IMG/VR virus record: IMGVR_UViG_3300037189_000140
Location: 1-32,726 of that record
Length of the DNA: 32,726 bases
Origin: a virus
Direction: 5' to 3' (one strand)
In this document: one piece after another, positions 8,235 through 18,304 of the stretch
How positions within the stretch are numbered: position 1 is the stretch's first letter
Layout of the letters: every line of letters begins with the position of its first letter
The notes under the pieces: model-generated
What the model saw: only the letters and a program-made list of their open reading frames with translations
Told to the model about the DNA's origin: nothing
Database searches by the model: none
Program-made: the position numbers and the translations under genes

Positions 8235-11200
8235 TCAGCGGGCGGTGCCAGCAGTTTCAGCGATCTGCTTGGCCCGCCTCTCAGTCCCCGTGGTGAACGG
8301 GATACCACCGACAGTCTGCTTCTCGCGTTTCGCCTGTTCGCGCGGTGCCTTCACCAGATCGAGAACCGGCTGGACCTTGAACCCACGCTCGCGGCGAGCG
8401 GCCTGTAGCCCCTTCCACTCCAGCTTGAGCGCCGTCATGGCACCGTTGTCCTTGCTCTTGGATGCGTCAGTGTAGGCGCGCTTGATGTCCGACGCCCGCT
8501 CCTGATAGAACTTCTCGTCCTTGTAGAACTGGTCACGCGCAAACATGCGGTTGACCCGCGAGATGGGTGCCAGACCCAGCGTACCCCACAGAGCCTCGAC
8601 CGCACCCATGTCGATGGGCTGCGTGAGAACGTCTCCGCTCATGGCTGTCTCACCCGTCACGGCTTCACGCAGGGACTTGGATGCGGCACCGATACCGCGA
8701 GGCATGAGCTTCTCCAGTGCCTTATAGTAGTTGCCGTCCGAGAGGAGGGCCATTGCGTCTGCTGCGTTTGCGCCGACACCGCCGATGGCGGGACCGGTCA
8801 GCGAGAGGATGTACTTGGCATAGGTATCTCGGTCCGAAGGTAGCTCTGCGTAGGGAGCGACCGAGAGCAGGTTGCCCTGACCAAGCGTACCGGAAACGTC
8901 TACACCGAACAGCGTCGGTACACCACGCAGCAACAGGTTTGCGAGCGTATCATCACCCACAGCCTGACGAATATCCCGCTCCAGATCGCCGCGTTCCTCG
9001 TCGTCACCAGACAGCATGTTGTAGACCAGCATGAAGACAGCGGCAGCAGGCGAGCCGATCAGACCACCAGCGATGGCAGCATGGCCGGAGAGGAACATAA
9101 GCGCACGGCGGGCGACACGGCGTTCTTCCGGCGACAGGCTCGGATCACGGAACGCATTGTAGAACTCACGCACATACAGACCTGCCAGCATGATGCGGAA
9201 CTTCTGGAACTGCCCGATGACACGGCCAAGCGTACCGCGCAGGAACACGGGGGCATTCTCCATGGAGTAGTTACCATGGGTGTCGGTGATCAACCGCATG
9301 GCTGCGTTGGCCGCAGCGAACTGACGCTCCGTCATGGGCGACATGTCAGGGTGCGCCTTGCGGAAGTCCTTCACATAGGACCGGTATGCGTCGGCGTCGT
9401 AGGTCGGCGGCGTACCGCGAGCGCTGCTCAGTTCCAGATCGTACATAGCGATGCCAGCGGACAGACGGTTGATTGCTTCGATCTTGCGGGTCAGACCACG
9501 GATACGGTCCATCACACGCTTGAACGTGTTGGAGATAAAACCATCGCCGTCCGAGGTGATGAGGCCCATTTCCTTGTTGATACCCACATCGAGTTCGCCC
9601 GACTCAGCAAGGAACATGGCGAGAGCGCGGTACTTCGGATCGACCTTGTTGATATCAAGCTGTTCCGTCAGGCGACTACCATCCCAAGCCTGCATCACCT
9701 GACCATAGCCCGTGCGCAGTGCGCGAAGCGAGTCGGTGTAGCCATGGCGCGCAGCCATCTCAGGCAGTGTGAGCATCAGGTTCTGAAGCCCCTGCTGGAT
9801 GTAATAGCTAGGTGAGAAGCCCAGCATCCAGACAGATGTGTACGAAGTAAGGGTATCAGCCAGCGTGTTCTGGACCTTGCTCTGAAGCCCATCGACGTAG
9901 CGCGCCACGATACCATTGTAGATAGCCTGACGATCCTCGCGGCCACCACCCCTAGCCTTCACTTCGCGGTCCATTTGACGCATCGCGTCGAGGATTTCGC
10001 TGTTCTTGTAGACAGCACCAACGAAGTGAGCCGATGCACGACCACGCGACAGGATTGCCTTGACCATATCGAGATCGCCAGAGGCGATGTTCTTCCGGCG
10101 TAGCTCACCCTTGCGTGCGCTGCTGGCTGCCATGACCTGAAGCTGTAGCTGAGTAGCCGTCTGCCGAAGCTGACGCGAGAGAGCCGGGTTCAGACCCTCG
10201 GCCTCGATAACGCTGTTGAGACGCTGGAAGGCGTACATCATGTCGCGCCCACCAAACATATCGTCACGCGCTTGGTTCTTCAGGAACAACTCGGTGTTAT
10301 CCGGAGCGCTGCCGTATACCGACTGGATTTCCCGCTGCATCTTGGCAGCCTCGGCACGGGTATCCGCGAAGTCCACATAGTAGTGGCGCTCGTCCTGCTC
10401 CAGCTTGTTGATCAGCTTGTAGTCACCGCCCTCCATGGCATCGAGTAGTTCCTGCGAACGCCCGACCACAACCCAGTCACCGTAACGGGTGAGCGGTGCA
10501 TAGGGGCGTGTCGGTTCGATGTTGAGCAGCGTGCGGAACTGGGTCAGGCTGTTGGCCTTGGCTTCGCGCAGCTTGTTCTTCTCGGCTGCGTCCGGTGCGC
10601 CTTCGATCAGGGCATCGTACTCTGTTTCGGTCGCCGTGATCACGGCTTCCTGCATCTGCTTCAGCGAGTTGTAGTTTAGCCGGAAGGCTTCACGCACAGA
10701 CTTCTGTGCAGCAGGCGACATCGACTGATACCACTGAACGAGGTCGTCATCGAGCGTGATCTTGGTGCCCTTGTCGTCGCCAGTGAAGTAGTCAGGATCA
10801 AACGCCCACGACTGCTGCCGGGTCATCGCTTCGATGAGACCATTGACAGTATCAGCGCCGACACCGCGCTCCTTCGCAGGCAGCGCAGCATGATCCTCGG
10901 CCCACTTCACGAAGTCCTGCTGTTGACGCTCGACGATGGCACCACGTTCCCGGCTGAGACGTGCAAACCGGCGTGCAGAGTTGATACCCTTACGGACAGC
11001 GAGGTCGATAAGCTGGTTCATCAGGCCGAAGCGGGACACAGTCCGAGTACCGATCCCTGCAAACGTATCAGTGATGGTCCTCACAGGGTCCCGAAGCGAG
11101 GCGGGTAGGCCGTTCACCAATTCATCTACACGAGCCTGCCGCTCCATAAGCGAGGAGTCTGACGCCATACGCATCAGACCCTTAACCCGGCCAGTACCTT

Positions 11201-14200
11201 CGATCACACTGTCGTGCGCCATGGCTAGGATAGTTGCCACATCGGCATTGTTGTATGTGATGCTGAACCCGACGCGGCGACCAAACTCGCGGACGAGATT
11301 AACGAGGCGCTGCCACAGGGAGGCTTGGAACCGGCCAGACTCCGACGCCATGGCAAGGACTTCTTCCACTGCGAGAGCACCTGCGTCAGGGTTCCCTTTC
11401 CATTTACCTGTACGCTTCAGGTATTCGTCAGCCGACTTACGGACTTCCGCATTGGTGCGGTAGATCGCGTTAAGGATCGAGAGCACCCGCGCACCGAAGC
11501 GGTCGCGCAGACCACGGTGCCCAAGAATTTCGTGGTAGATGGTGGCCACAACCTCAGAACCAGAGAGGTGGTTGCCTGCAATCACATGGACCGTGTTGGT
11601 TTCGGTGTCGTAGAAGCCGAGAACCGTGGGGCCGGAGAGCTGCATACGCAAGCCTTCGGGTACAGACTCGAAGTCTTTCCAGACCTTCGTCTTAGTCTGG
11701 GTCTTCCATGCACCAGCGACACGTCTGACCGCAGCTTCGGCTTCAGCCACGGATATGCCATCACCGACAGTGTCACCGATACGTTCTCTGACCATGGCTT
11801 TATTCGACGCAGTCATACCGATCAGCGCGCGGCGGATTTCACCCAAGGGCTTGCGCGCAGCGTTCATGTCCTTCAGGACACGGGCCTGAAGCGGCTGAAT
11901 CTCCTTGGCTTTCAACGCCGCGTCCACGTCGAGGTTCAGGTCGCGGTAGTCTGCGTCGGTGGCGCTCAGGTCCTGAGCGGTCTCGGTAGGTGCCTGTTCG
12001 CGGACAACCTCCGTCTCCTTCGCGCGCAGACCATAGGCTTCACCGGGGGCTACCTTCTTGATGGTGCCACCACGAATGAGATAGTCGAGCTGCGCCTTGA
12101 TGCGATCAGGGGTTGAAGTCTTGCGGTCCACGCCAGCGATGAGCGTGTCGTACTGATCCTGTGAGATGATGTTATTGTCAACGGCGTCGGTAAGTTCCTC
12201 CCGCACAGCCGCGTAGTCCAGCTCAGGCTTGCCCTTCTTCAGCGCAGCAGCCTTCGGCGCGGGCGTGGCAGCGACTTTGGGCGCAGCCTTCTTAGCAGCC
12301 GCGCGCTTGCTTGCGATTTCGTCCGCGACCAACTCGAACTCGCCTTTGTTCAGTTCAACAAGCAGTTCGATCCGGGCACGACCAGTGATCGTGCCGTCTT
12401 TGATAGCAGCGTCGAGTGCAGCCTTGGTGGGCTTGTACTGAGGGTCAGCCTTTACATCTTGAACAGTGACGGTAGGCGCTTTCCGTGGTTCTTGGGTTTT
12501 GGTGGTGCGCGTTCTGGCAGGGGCCGGTCGAGCGGCTGGCTTAGTTGCACCTGCTGGAGCAGCTCTGGTTTGTTTGCCTTTAGCCAGCGCACTTGCTTTT
12601 GACTCTTTGGCTGCACGCGATGTCCTTTTCTGTGCGTTTTCACGGGCCTTTTGCAACGCGGCCAGAGTAAAGTCGCGTGTCTCGATCTGAGCGACAAGAC
12701 CTTTACCCCGACTGGCGATTAGCTCGGCAGTAAAATAATCAGCTTCACGTTCTGTTATAATACCTTCGCGTTGTGCCGCACGCACATCTTGAATAACTTC
12801 GTCTGTCAGGGACACAGCGGGAGAGATGTCGCCAGTAACCACAACGCGAAGAGGTTCTTTCGGCTTCCGTCTGGCGAATGCCTCAGCTTTGGCAATATCA
12901 ATCTTGATTTGCTTTAGATCACTGGGACTATAGTTACCGTTAAGTGCGACAATCCACTGGTCGCGGAAGAACGGTCGGAGGGTCGCCCATGAGCGGCGAT
13001 GCACCCCAGACTTGGTTTTACTCCACTGCGCTTCTGCATCATCTTCGGTGACGCCGTACTGCGGCTCGGGGGTAAGCCGACCTTTGGTACCCATGACATC
13101 GAGGAACGGCTGTGACTCAGCCAGACGCTGGTCAAGTGCGCCAACTTCCGGGGTAGGAGGAACCGCACCCTGCGCCTGTTGGAGCGCAGCTTGACGTTGC
13201 GCAGATAGTTGCGCCTGTTGTTGCCGTTCTAGGAACTCACGAAGTTGTGCGTTATCAGCCAGCGTACCAGAGGGGGGAGCAGGCTGCGCCATGTAGCGCG
13301 GCGCAAGACCGGACTCGAACGGCAGCACACCTTGATTGAGATCAGGAGCAGCAGTCGGAACCTCGCCGGTCACACCTTCAGGCTGGAGCAGAGTTGTCGG
13401 TGCAGCCGCAGGGGGCTGCATCATACCACCTAGTTCGCGCACAGTCGTCTGACTGCCGGGGAATACGTCGAGAACACCCTGCGTACCGGGCACAGTGGCC
13501 GGGACGAAGCCACGATCAGAGATACCCACGACCACGTCTTCGGGTGTGGCGGCACGGATGTTACCATCTTCATCCACCACGAAGTCAGGCTGACCTTGCA
13601 CCTGAAGGACAGCACCCGGAGGTGGCAGCATGAGCTGCTGCTGAGGGCCAGAGACAAGACCACTGATGTCAGTGCGCGGTGTGTAAGGTGTACCCTCGAC
13701 CTGCTCGACAGCAGGACCGAGCGCAGTACCTGCGACCCTCGGAGGAACAACAGCGGGAAGTTGGTTCGCGCGGTTCCGCAAGGTCAGTACAGACGGGCCA
13801 CCGCCATACGGCTCGCCAACAAGCACGCCTTCGGTGCTGCCACTCAACAGGTCAGCCGGTTCCTTACCACCCAAGTTGAACACTGCGCCAACGGGTCCAC
13901 CGAGTGCAGCGCCAGCAGCAAAGGAGTCGATAAGGCGCGTAACATTTTCGGGTTTGCTAAAGTCCTGTCCGGTCAGGCCGAGAAGTAGAGCTTCCTGACC
14001 CGCTTCCGTGGTACCTTCAGCCACACCACCAATTGCACCGCCGACTGCACCGCGACGGAGGAGTTCAGCGCCTCTACGCTTGAGACTTGCACCAGCGGCG
14101 AGTGCTTTGGGCGCACCAAATCCTTTGAGGACACGAGCACCAAGTGCGACTTCTGGGGCAGATTCGAATAGGGCATAGGGAACAGCACCAAGCAGGGCTG

Positions 14201-15083
14201 AAACCCGTGCCTGCGCATCGTTAGCATCGGCACCCTGATCACGGAACTCACCGTAGATATCCGCTGCACCAGTGGCGTAGTTCGATCCCAGCGATGCGGC
14301 AATAGCACCACCAGCGGCGTAACGCACCAGCTTCTGCTCGGCTGCGTCCAGAGCAATACCCTCTGCTCTTTTCCTAAGCGTTTGGCGCAGCGCGACACCA
14401 GCGCCGACACGGGCAACAGTACTACCAGCAATGGCACCGAGACCACCGGTCAGGACACCTTCGAGCAGCATGGGTGATTGCTCACCGAGGTTGGCAACGA
14501 ACCACTCAATAGCGTCACCGCCGCCTTGGATATCCGAGAAGCGCCGACTGTATGGCTCAGTGCGCCGCAGGTCCTCGACCTGCTGCCTGACGATATCACC
14601 ACCAAACTTCTCAGCGCCAGCGAGCTGAAGGCCACGACCAATCAGAAGCTGCGTCGTGTCGATGCCGCGACCGAACCCCTTGGCGAAGAGTGTGCCGAGG
14701 CCGGGGTTCTTGATCCCCTGCAAGTACCCGGCGTAGCTCTGCGGATCGACAGGAACCCAGTCACCGCCCTGCGGCGCAGCAGTACCCGGCTGCCCAAGCA
14801 GCGCTTCGCTCTCCAGTGCGCTCTGCGCATCGTCCTGCGAGAACATCCGACCTTGCACAAAGAACTGCTTGGTCGAGGGACTGAAGGCGATGGACGGAGC
14901 AGACTGCGGCGCTACCTGCGGAGCACGCATCGGAACTTGTTGAAGCGCCTGCTCGCCAATGACAGCGATATCAGCCAGCGACTGCTGGAGAAACGCGGAG
15001 CCAGACCCGGACCCAGCAGGGGAGATCGGGGCGGGTACCAACGGATCGAGTGGGTTACCGAACTCCAGACCTGCCTGAGCCAT
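8235..15083 (-). CDS. Giant internal virion/polyvalent protein with zincin motif (T7 gp16-like position)
   Basis: The 2282-residue product is last in the virion operon, where T7 carries the gp16 ejection protein. Visible parts: Gly/Ala-rich hydrophobic stretches at about 200-440 that could enter membranes; a Pro/Gln-rich region about 470-690; a Lys/Ala/Pro-rich linker about 820-960; four degenerate helical modules near 756-800, 880-925, 955-1003 and 1046-1090; a zinc metallopeptidase motif H1184-E-I-L-G-H1189 preceded by a hydrophobic helix; a long helical C-terminal half; and a membrane-like segment about 1996-2024 (FLSGHAAIAGGL...). Zincin domains are known in phage polyvalent proteins delivered with DNA. 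I infer a capsid-internal protein ejected into the host. ATG 15083 has AGGAAA about eight bases upstream. No transglycosylase motif was recognised here. Confidence 0.8.
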   Translation of the reverse strand: MAQAGLEFGNPLDPLVPAPISPAGSGSGSAFLQQSLADIAVIGEQALQQVPMRAPQVAPQSAPSIAFSPSTKQFFVQGRMFSQDDAQSALESEALLGQPGTAAPQGGDWVPVDPQSYAGYLQGIKNPGLGTLFAKGFGRGIDTTQLLIGRGLQLAGAEKFGGDIVRQQVEDLRRTEPYSRRFSDIQGGGDAIEWFVANLGEQSPMLLEGVLTGGLGAIAGSTVARVGAGVALRQTLRKRAEGIALDAAEQKLVRYAAGGAIAASLGSNYATGAADIYGEFRDQGADANDAQARVSALLGAVPYALFESAPEVALGARVLKGFGAPKALAAGASLKRRGAELLRRGAVGGAIGGVAEGTTEAGQEALLLGLTGQDFSKPENVTRLIDSFAAGAALGGPVGAVFNLGGKEPADLLSGSTEGVLVGEPYGGGPSVLTLRNRANQLPAVVPPRVAGTALGPAVEQVEGTPYTPRTDISGLVSGPQQQLMLPPPGAVLQVQGQPDFVVDEDGNIRAATPEDVVVGISDRGFVPATVPGTQGVLDVFPGSQTTVRELGGMMQPPAAAPTTLLQPEGVTGEVPTAAPDLNQGVLPFESGLAPRYMAQPAPPSGTLADNAQLREFLERQQQAQLSAQRQAALQQAQGAVPPTPEVGALDQRLAESQPFLDVMGTKGRLTPEPQYGVTEDDAEAQWSKTKSGVHRRSWATLRPFFRDQWIVALNGNYSPSDLKQIKIDIAKAEAFARRKPKEPLRVVVTGDISPAVSLTDEVIQDVRAAQREGIITEREADYFTAELIASRGKGLVAQIETRDFTLAALQKARENAQKRTSRAAKESKASALAKGKQTRAAPAGATKPAARPAPARTRTTKTQEPRKAPTVTVQDVKADPQYKPTKAALDAAIKDGTITGRARIELLVELNKGEFELVADEIASKRAAAKKAAPKVAATPAPKAAALKKGKPELDYAAVREELTDAVDNNIISQDQYDTLIAGVDRKTSTPDRIKAQLDYLIRGGTIKKVAPGEAYGLRAKETEVVREQAPTETAQDLSATDADYRDLNLDVDAALKAKEIQPLQARVLKDMNAARKPLGEIRRALIGMTASNKAMVRERIGDTVGDGISVAEAEAAVRRVAGAWKTQTKTKVWKDFESVPEGLRMQLSGPTVLGFYDTETNTVHVIAGNHLSGSEVVATIYHEILGHRGLRDRFGARVLSILNAIYRTNAEVRKSADEYLKRTGKWKGNPDAGALAVEEVLAMASESGRFQASLWQRLVNLVREFGRRVGFSITYNNADVATILAMAHDSVIEGTGRVKGLMRMASDSSLMERQARVDELVNGLPASLRDPVRTITDTFAGIGTRTVSRFGLMNQLIDLAVRKGINSARRFARLSRERGAIVERQQQDFVKWAEDHAALPAKERGVGADTVNGLIEAMTRQQSWAFDPDYFTGDDKGTKITLDDDLVQWYQSMSPAAQKSVREAFRLNYNSLKQMQEAVITATETEYDALIEGAPDAAEKNKLREAKANSLTQFRTLLNIEPTRPYAPLTRYGDWVVVGRSQELLDAMEGGDYKLINKLEQDERHYYVDFADTRAEAAKMQREIQSVYGSAPDNTELFLKNQARDDMFGGRDMMYAFQRLNSVIEAEGLNPALSRQLRQTATQLQLQVMAASSARKGELRRKNIASGDLDMVKAILSRGRASAHFVGAVYKNSEILDAMRQMDREVKARGGGREDRQAIYNGIVARYVDGLQSKVQNTLADTLTSYTSVWMLGFSPSYYIQQGLQNLMLTLPEMAARHGYTDSLRALRTGYGQVMQAWDGSRLTEQLDINKVDPKYRALAMFLAESGELDVGINKEMGLITSDGDGFISNTFKRVMDRIRGLTRKIEAINRLSAGIAMYDLELSSARGTPPTYDADAYRSYVKDFRKAHPDMSPMTERQFAAANAAMRLITDTHGNYSMENAPVFLRGTLGRVIGQFQKFRIMLAGLYVREFYNAFRDPSLSPEERRVARRALMFLSGHAAIAGGLIGSPAAAVFMLVYNMLSGDDEERGDLERDIRQAVGDDTLANLLLRGVPTLFGVDVSGTLGQGNLLSVAPYAELPSDRDTYAKYILSLTGPAIGGVGANAADAMALLSDGNYYKALEKLMPRGIGAASKSLREAVTGETAMSGDVLTQPIDMGAVEALWGTLGLAPISRVNRMFARDQFYKDEKFYQERASDIKRAYTDASKSKDNGAMTALKLEWKGLQAARRERGFKVQPVLDLVKAPREQAKREKQTVGGIPFTTGTERRAKQIAETAGTAR

Positions 15084-15098
15084 ATAAACTGTTTCCTG

Positions 15099-17195
15099 TT
15101 AACCGCTGGCCCCAACGGGGACCAACCTTGCTGACGGTTGTGTCACCAGACCGGCAGCCGCGCCGGGAACCTGTTCGCCACCGGGGTCAATCTTATAGAG
15201 CAGGCCGTCCTTTTGCAAATAGACGTTGTCGCCCTGCGCTGTGATCTTACCGCCAGCGTTCTCTGCAATAGTCTTGGCGAGCTGGACCTTACCGTCGATC
15301 AGGGCCTTCTGGATACTAGCAGCAGCCTCCAATATCTTTTCCTCGGCGGTCTCTTGTCGCCTGAGTTCGGACTTGAAGTTCTCCATACTGATCTCGGAAC
15401 TCAGCTTAGTGCGGTCTGTCCTGTACTGTGCGTCAATGCCAGTACGGACTGCGGTCACCAGATCGCTAGTATCCATCCCAGACTGCACAACTTTGCCACC
15501 CACGACGACGTTAAACTTACCATCAGAGCGAGGTTGGAACTGCACCGGAGACCCGAGGTACGCAGAGTATACCGACTCAAGGCGGCGAGGGTCCCTAAGC
15601 GCAGAGATTTCCTGAATACCCTGCATCCCCTGAAGGTAGAGTAGGTTGCTGTCAGTCTCCATGAGCTTGAACCGCAGGTTCAAGAACTGGTCCACCATAC
15701 CGTTCTGCTGGTAGATAGTCGCAATACGCGCGATCTCCTGACGGTTGCGCAGCGCAAGCGCTAGATCGCTACCGATGGCACCTTCCTTGGCAAGGTAGAA
15801 GTCCGAGTTCTTGAGCTGTGGGACAGGGGCGGCAGATGTCGCTATTTCCTGTGTGGTGCCACCGCCACTGAACACAGCCCACGTACTGGCAAGCTGCGCT
15901 TGGTTCCCCCGAACCCTATTGTAAAGGGTCTCCGCGATGCGGTCTTGGTTTTGCGGTGTGAACGGAGCATTCATCCACGCTTCGCCAAGTGCGAGCTTGG
16001 CGTTCTCGGCAAGTGTGCGGGACTCAAACTGGTACGCACCCACACCTGTAGAGCCGGGGTCAGGCTTTGTCCACTGCCCGGTCCTGTTACGATACCCCTT
16101 GGTAGCTGCGCGCATAGGTCCGCGTTGGAAGTCAAGCACTTCCTTGATCGTCATAGATGTCAGCGGCTTAGGCGGCTGCGGAACACCGGCAGCGTTGCGT
16201 CCATCGGGGGTGTTGTATGCCAACGCGCTGTAGCCACCGAGCGCAGCGGGACCCTCACGCCCGACAATGCGCTGCTTGACCTGCGCGAATGGGATGTTCG
16301 CAAACGATCCACTGGTGCCAGCGGGGGGAGGCGCTACACCAACCTGCTCAGTCTGCTGCGTAGGCCCGGACTCCGCGCCTTGCATAATCTGCTGCCAAGC
16401 GGGGAGGTTCCGAGACTCTGCCAAGAACGCAGGTTCTTCACGCACCCCGGCAGGGGCACGCCGAGACCGGGCCTCGGTGACCCGCTGGTTGGTTTGGTTC
16501 AGCGCATTGAAGAAGACGACCGGCTTCTTCTGCGCGACTGCCAGCATCTCAGGGTTGCGGCGGAAGTAGTCCATAGCGTCATTGGTATTATACCAGTTTG
16601 ACGCAGCTTGCTGCGCCTCCATTGCGCGCTTCTGGTCTTGGGGCACGAAATACTTGGTAACGCCGCCGATAAGCGAATAATTTTTCTTAGAGATTTCACT
16701 GAGTATGAATCTGAGGGCATTATTATTGCGTGTTGTGGTTAGCAGTTGGGCCGCGCTTGACGCATTAGGGTCAACGCGCTCGAACCCTCCGACGCCAGCG
16801 GTATCGAGCCGGTCAGGACGTGACGTATTCCACGGTTGTACGTCGACCCCGTCGATCTTCAACGCGTTATAGCGAACCCAGCCCGGCGTAGGCGCTGCGC
16901 TCGGCGGGGGAGGTGGAGCCGTAATGCTCGCAGGAGGAGGCGTAATCTCCGCAGAGGTAGGCTCGGGAGCGCTGATCTGCTCCATTAGTATAGGCGCGCC
17001 AAGCTGGGGCATACTCAGCGGGTCAAGCTGAGGTAGCATCTTGAGGTCCCGGCGAACAGCAGCCTCGCGGGCTAGTGCGTCCTGTGCGGCAATAGCTTGC
17101 TGTTCCTGAAGGCGGCGCACCGCACTATTAGTGCGGTACTGTTCTACACCTTCACCAATCCGGCCAGCAGTAGCAAGAAATGAGCCGATGGACAT
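15099..17195 (-). CDS. Internal virion protein with lysozyme-like domain (T7 gp15-like position)
   Basis: A 698-residue protein between the gp14-like and gp16-like genes. Residues about 345-450 resemble a phage muramidase/transglycosylase fold of the lambda R (GH104) type: IKEVLDFQRG, then STGVGAYQF (Y388) and FTPQNQDRIAETLYNRVRGN, matching the family's GxYQ...T and Qd..A......rG pattern. The catalytic Glu is not certain: E352 in IKEVL is a candidate, but the position matching the lambda Glu appears to be Arg. The N-terminus (SFLATAGRIGEGVEQYRTN) and the C-terminal third are helical with coiled-coil character. The likely role is local peptidoglycan opening during DNA entry. GAGGT lies six bases before ATG 17195. 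Structural assignment is good; enzyme activity is uncertain. Confidence 0.75.
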   Translation of the reverse strand: MSIGSFLATAGRIGEGVEQYRTNSAVRRLQEQQAIAAQDALAREAAVRRDLKMLPQLDPLSMPQLGAPILMEQISAPEPTSAEITPPPASITAPPPPPSAAPTPGWVRYNALKIDGVDVQPWNTSRPDRLDTAGVGGFERVDPNASSAAQLLTTTRNNNALRFILSEISKKNYSLIGGVTKYFVPQDQKRAMEAQQAASNWYNTNDAMDYFRRNPEMLAVAQKKPVVFFNALNQTNQRVTEARSRRAPAGVREEPAFLAESRNLPAWQQIMQGAESGPTQQTEQVGVAPPPAGTSGSFANIPFAQVKQRIVGREGPAALGGYSALAYNTPDGRNAAGVPQPPKPLTSMTIKEVLDFQRGPMRAATKGYRNRTGQWTKPDPGSTGVGAYQFESRTLAENAKLALGEAWMNAPFTPQNQDRIAETLYNRVRGNQAQLASTWAVFSGGGTTQEIATSAAPVPQLKNSDFYLAKEGAIGSDLALALRNRQEIARIATIYQQNGMVDQFLNLRFKLMETDSNLLYLQGMQGIQEISALRDPRRLESVYSAYLGSPVQFQPRSDGKFNVVVGGKVVQSGMDTSDLVTAVRTGIDAQYRTDRTKLSSEISMENFKSELRRQETAEEKILEAAASIQKALIDGKVQLAKTIAENAGGKITAQGDNVYLQKDGLLYKIDPGGEQVPGAAAGLVTQPSARLVPVGASG

Positions 17196-17212
17196 ACATA
17201 TACCTCAGAAAT

Positions 17213-18304
17213 TTAGAATATGTCAGGGTTCTGCGAAATTGCATATGCTGCGTCTGGAGTCATCTGTGCAAGGGTTGGGCGCTGCCCCAGAGCTTGACCG
17301 AACAGCGCGCTAAGACCTGCGATCTCATCACTACGCCGCTTGTCCGCTGCGGTACTAGCGTTAAGCGCGGACGATGAATCAGTCATCGGGTAGCTAGTCG
17401 GGATCGCGCTGATACCTGCCTGACGTACCTGAGTGCGCGCATCAACCCCGGTACCATAACCCCGCTGAAACGCAGTGCCAGCATTGCGGGCAGTGCCGAG
17501 GCGCATACGACGGCGTTCGGCGGCGAGCCGTTCACCCGTGAGACCACGGGTAGCATCTTTAGTTTCGATACCACCCTTGATCATGGCAGCTTCAGCGGCC
17601 TGACGGCCCATGTACTCAGGATCATAGTACGCCGCATCACCGATCAGCTTGTTGGCTTCATCCAGACGCTGCTGCGTCAGAGCCGCGTTAACCTGCTGCG
17701 CCCGCATGAGTTCGGCTTCCTGAGCCTTGGCCATCGCACCACCGGGATTACCGACGAGGCCAGCGGCGAGAAGGTTCGGAGCAACTGCACCGAGGTTGAG
17801 ACCCCCACCGGAGCCAATACCTATAGAACCAAGGGCACCACCGAGACCCCGCGTCATGTTGTTAATGCCGCCGCCTAGGGTCCCAACTGGATTGCTTGCG
17901 AAGTTGGACAGCGTACCGCCGAGCGTTGCAGGCGCGGCAGCAGTGCCGCCGCCTAGTGAAGACATATACTGAGGTGAGAATGCCTCTGTAAAAGCCGACG
18001 AAGGGGCACCGGCTACTCCGCCAGCGGCGGGAGCAGTCGCTCCTGCGGTACTGCCTGCGGCACCACCTCCTCCGAATAGTCCGGAACTATTTGCCCCTGA
18101 TAGACCCCCGGCCATTAGACCAGCCTTCCACCCGACACCGGAGACTTCACCTGCGCCTGCGCCGATACCTGCGGCGACAAGCGTTGTACCAAGCGCGGTA
18201 CCTAGTCCAATTGACGGGGCAATAGCAGCAGCCAGCGGTGGGGCGAAAACCGCGATAGCAGCCACGACTGCGATCTTGAGGACTGTTTTTACTGTTTTAC
18301 CCAT
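17213..18304 (-). CDS. Putative internal virion/membrane-inserting protein (T7 gp14-like position)
   Basis: A 363-residue protein with a strongly hydrophobic Gly/Ala-rich N-terminus (VLKIAVVAAIAVFAPPLAAA, about residues 8-27, continuing to about 60), a low-complexity Gly/Ala/Ser middle, and a helical region about 210-310 rich in Ala, Gln, Glu and Arg. This resembles small ejected virion proteins that form the outer-membrane pore, such as T7 gp14, and it precedes the two larger core proteins as gp14 does. ATG 18304 is chosen because GGGGA sits about six bases upstream; a longer reading to 18349 runs into the preceding gene. It overlaps the GNAT-like gene by eight bases. Function is inferred from hydrophobicity and gene order. 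Confidence 0.7.
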   Translation of the reverse strand: MGKTVKTVLKIAVVAAIAVFAPPLAAAIAPSIGLGTALGTTLVAAGIGAGAGEVSGVGWKAGLMAGGLSGANSSGLFGGGGAAGSTAGATAPAAGGVAGAPSSAFTEAFSPQYMSSLGGGTAAAPATLGGTLSNFASNPVGTLGGGINNMTRGLGGALGSIGIGSGGGLNLGAVAPNLLAAGLVGNPGGAMAKAQEAELMRAQQVNAALTQQRLDEANKLIGDAAYYDPEYMGRQAAEAAMIKGGIETKDATRGLTGERLAAERRRMRLGTARNAGTAFQRGYGTGVDARTQVRQAGISAIPTSYPMTDSSSALNASTAADKRRSDEIAGLSALFGQALGQRPTLAQMTPDAAYAISQNPDIF

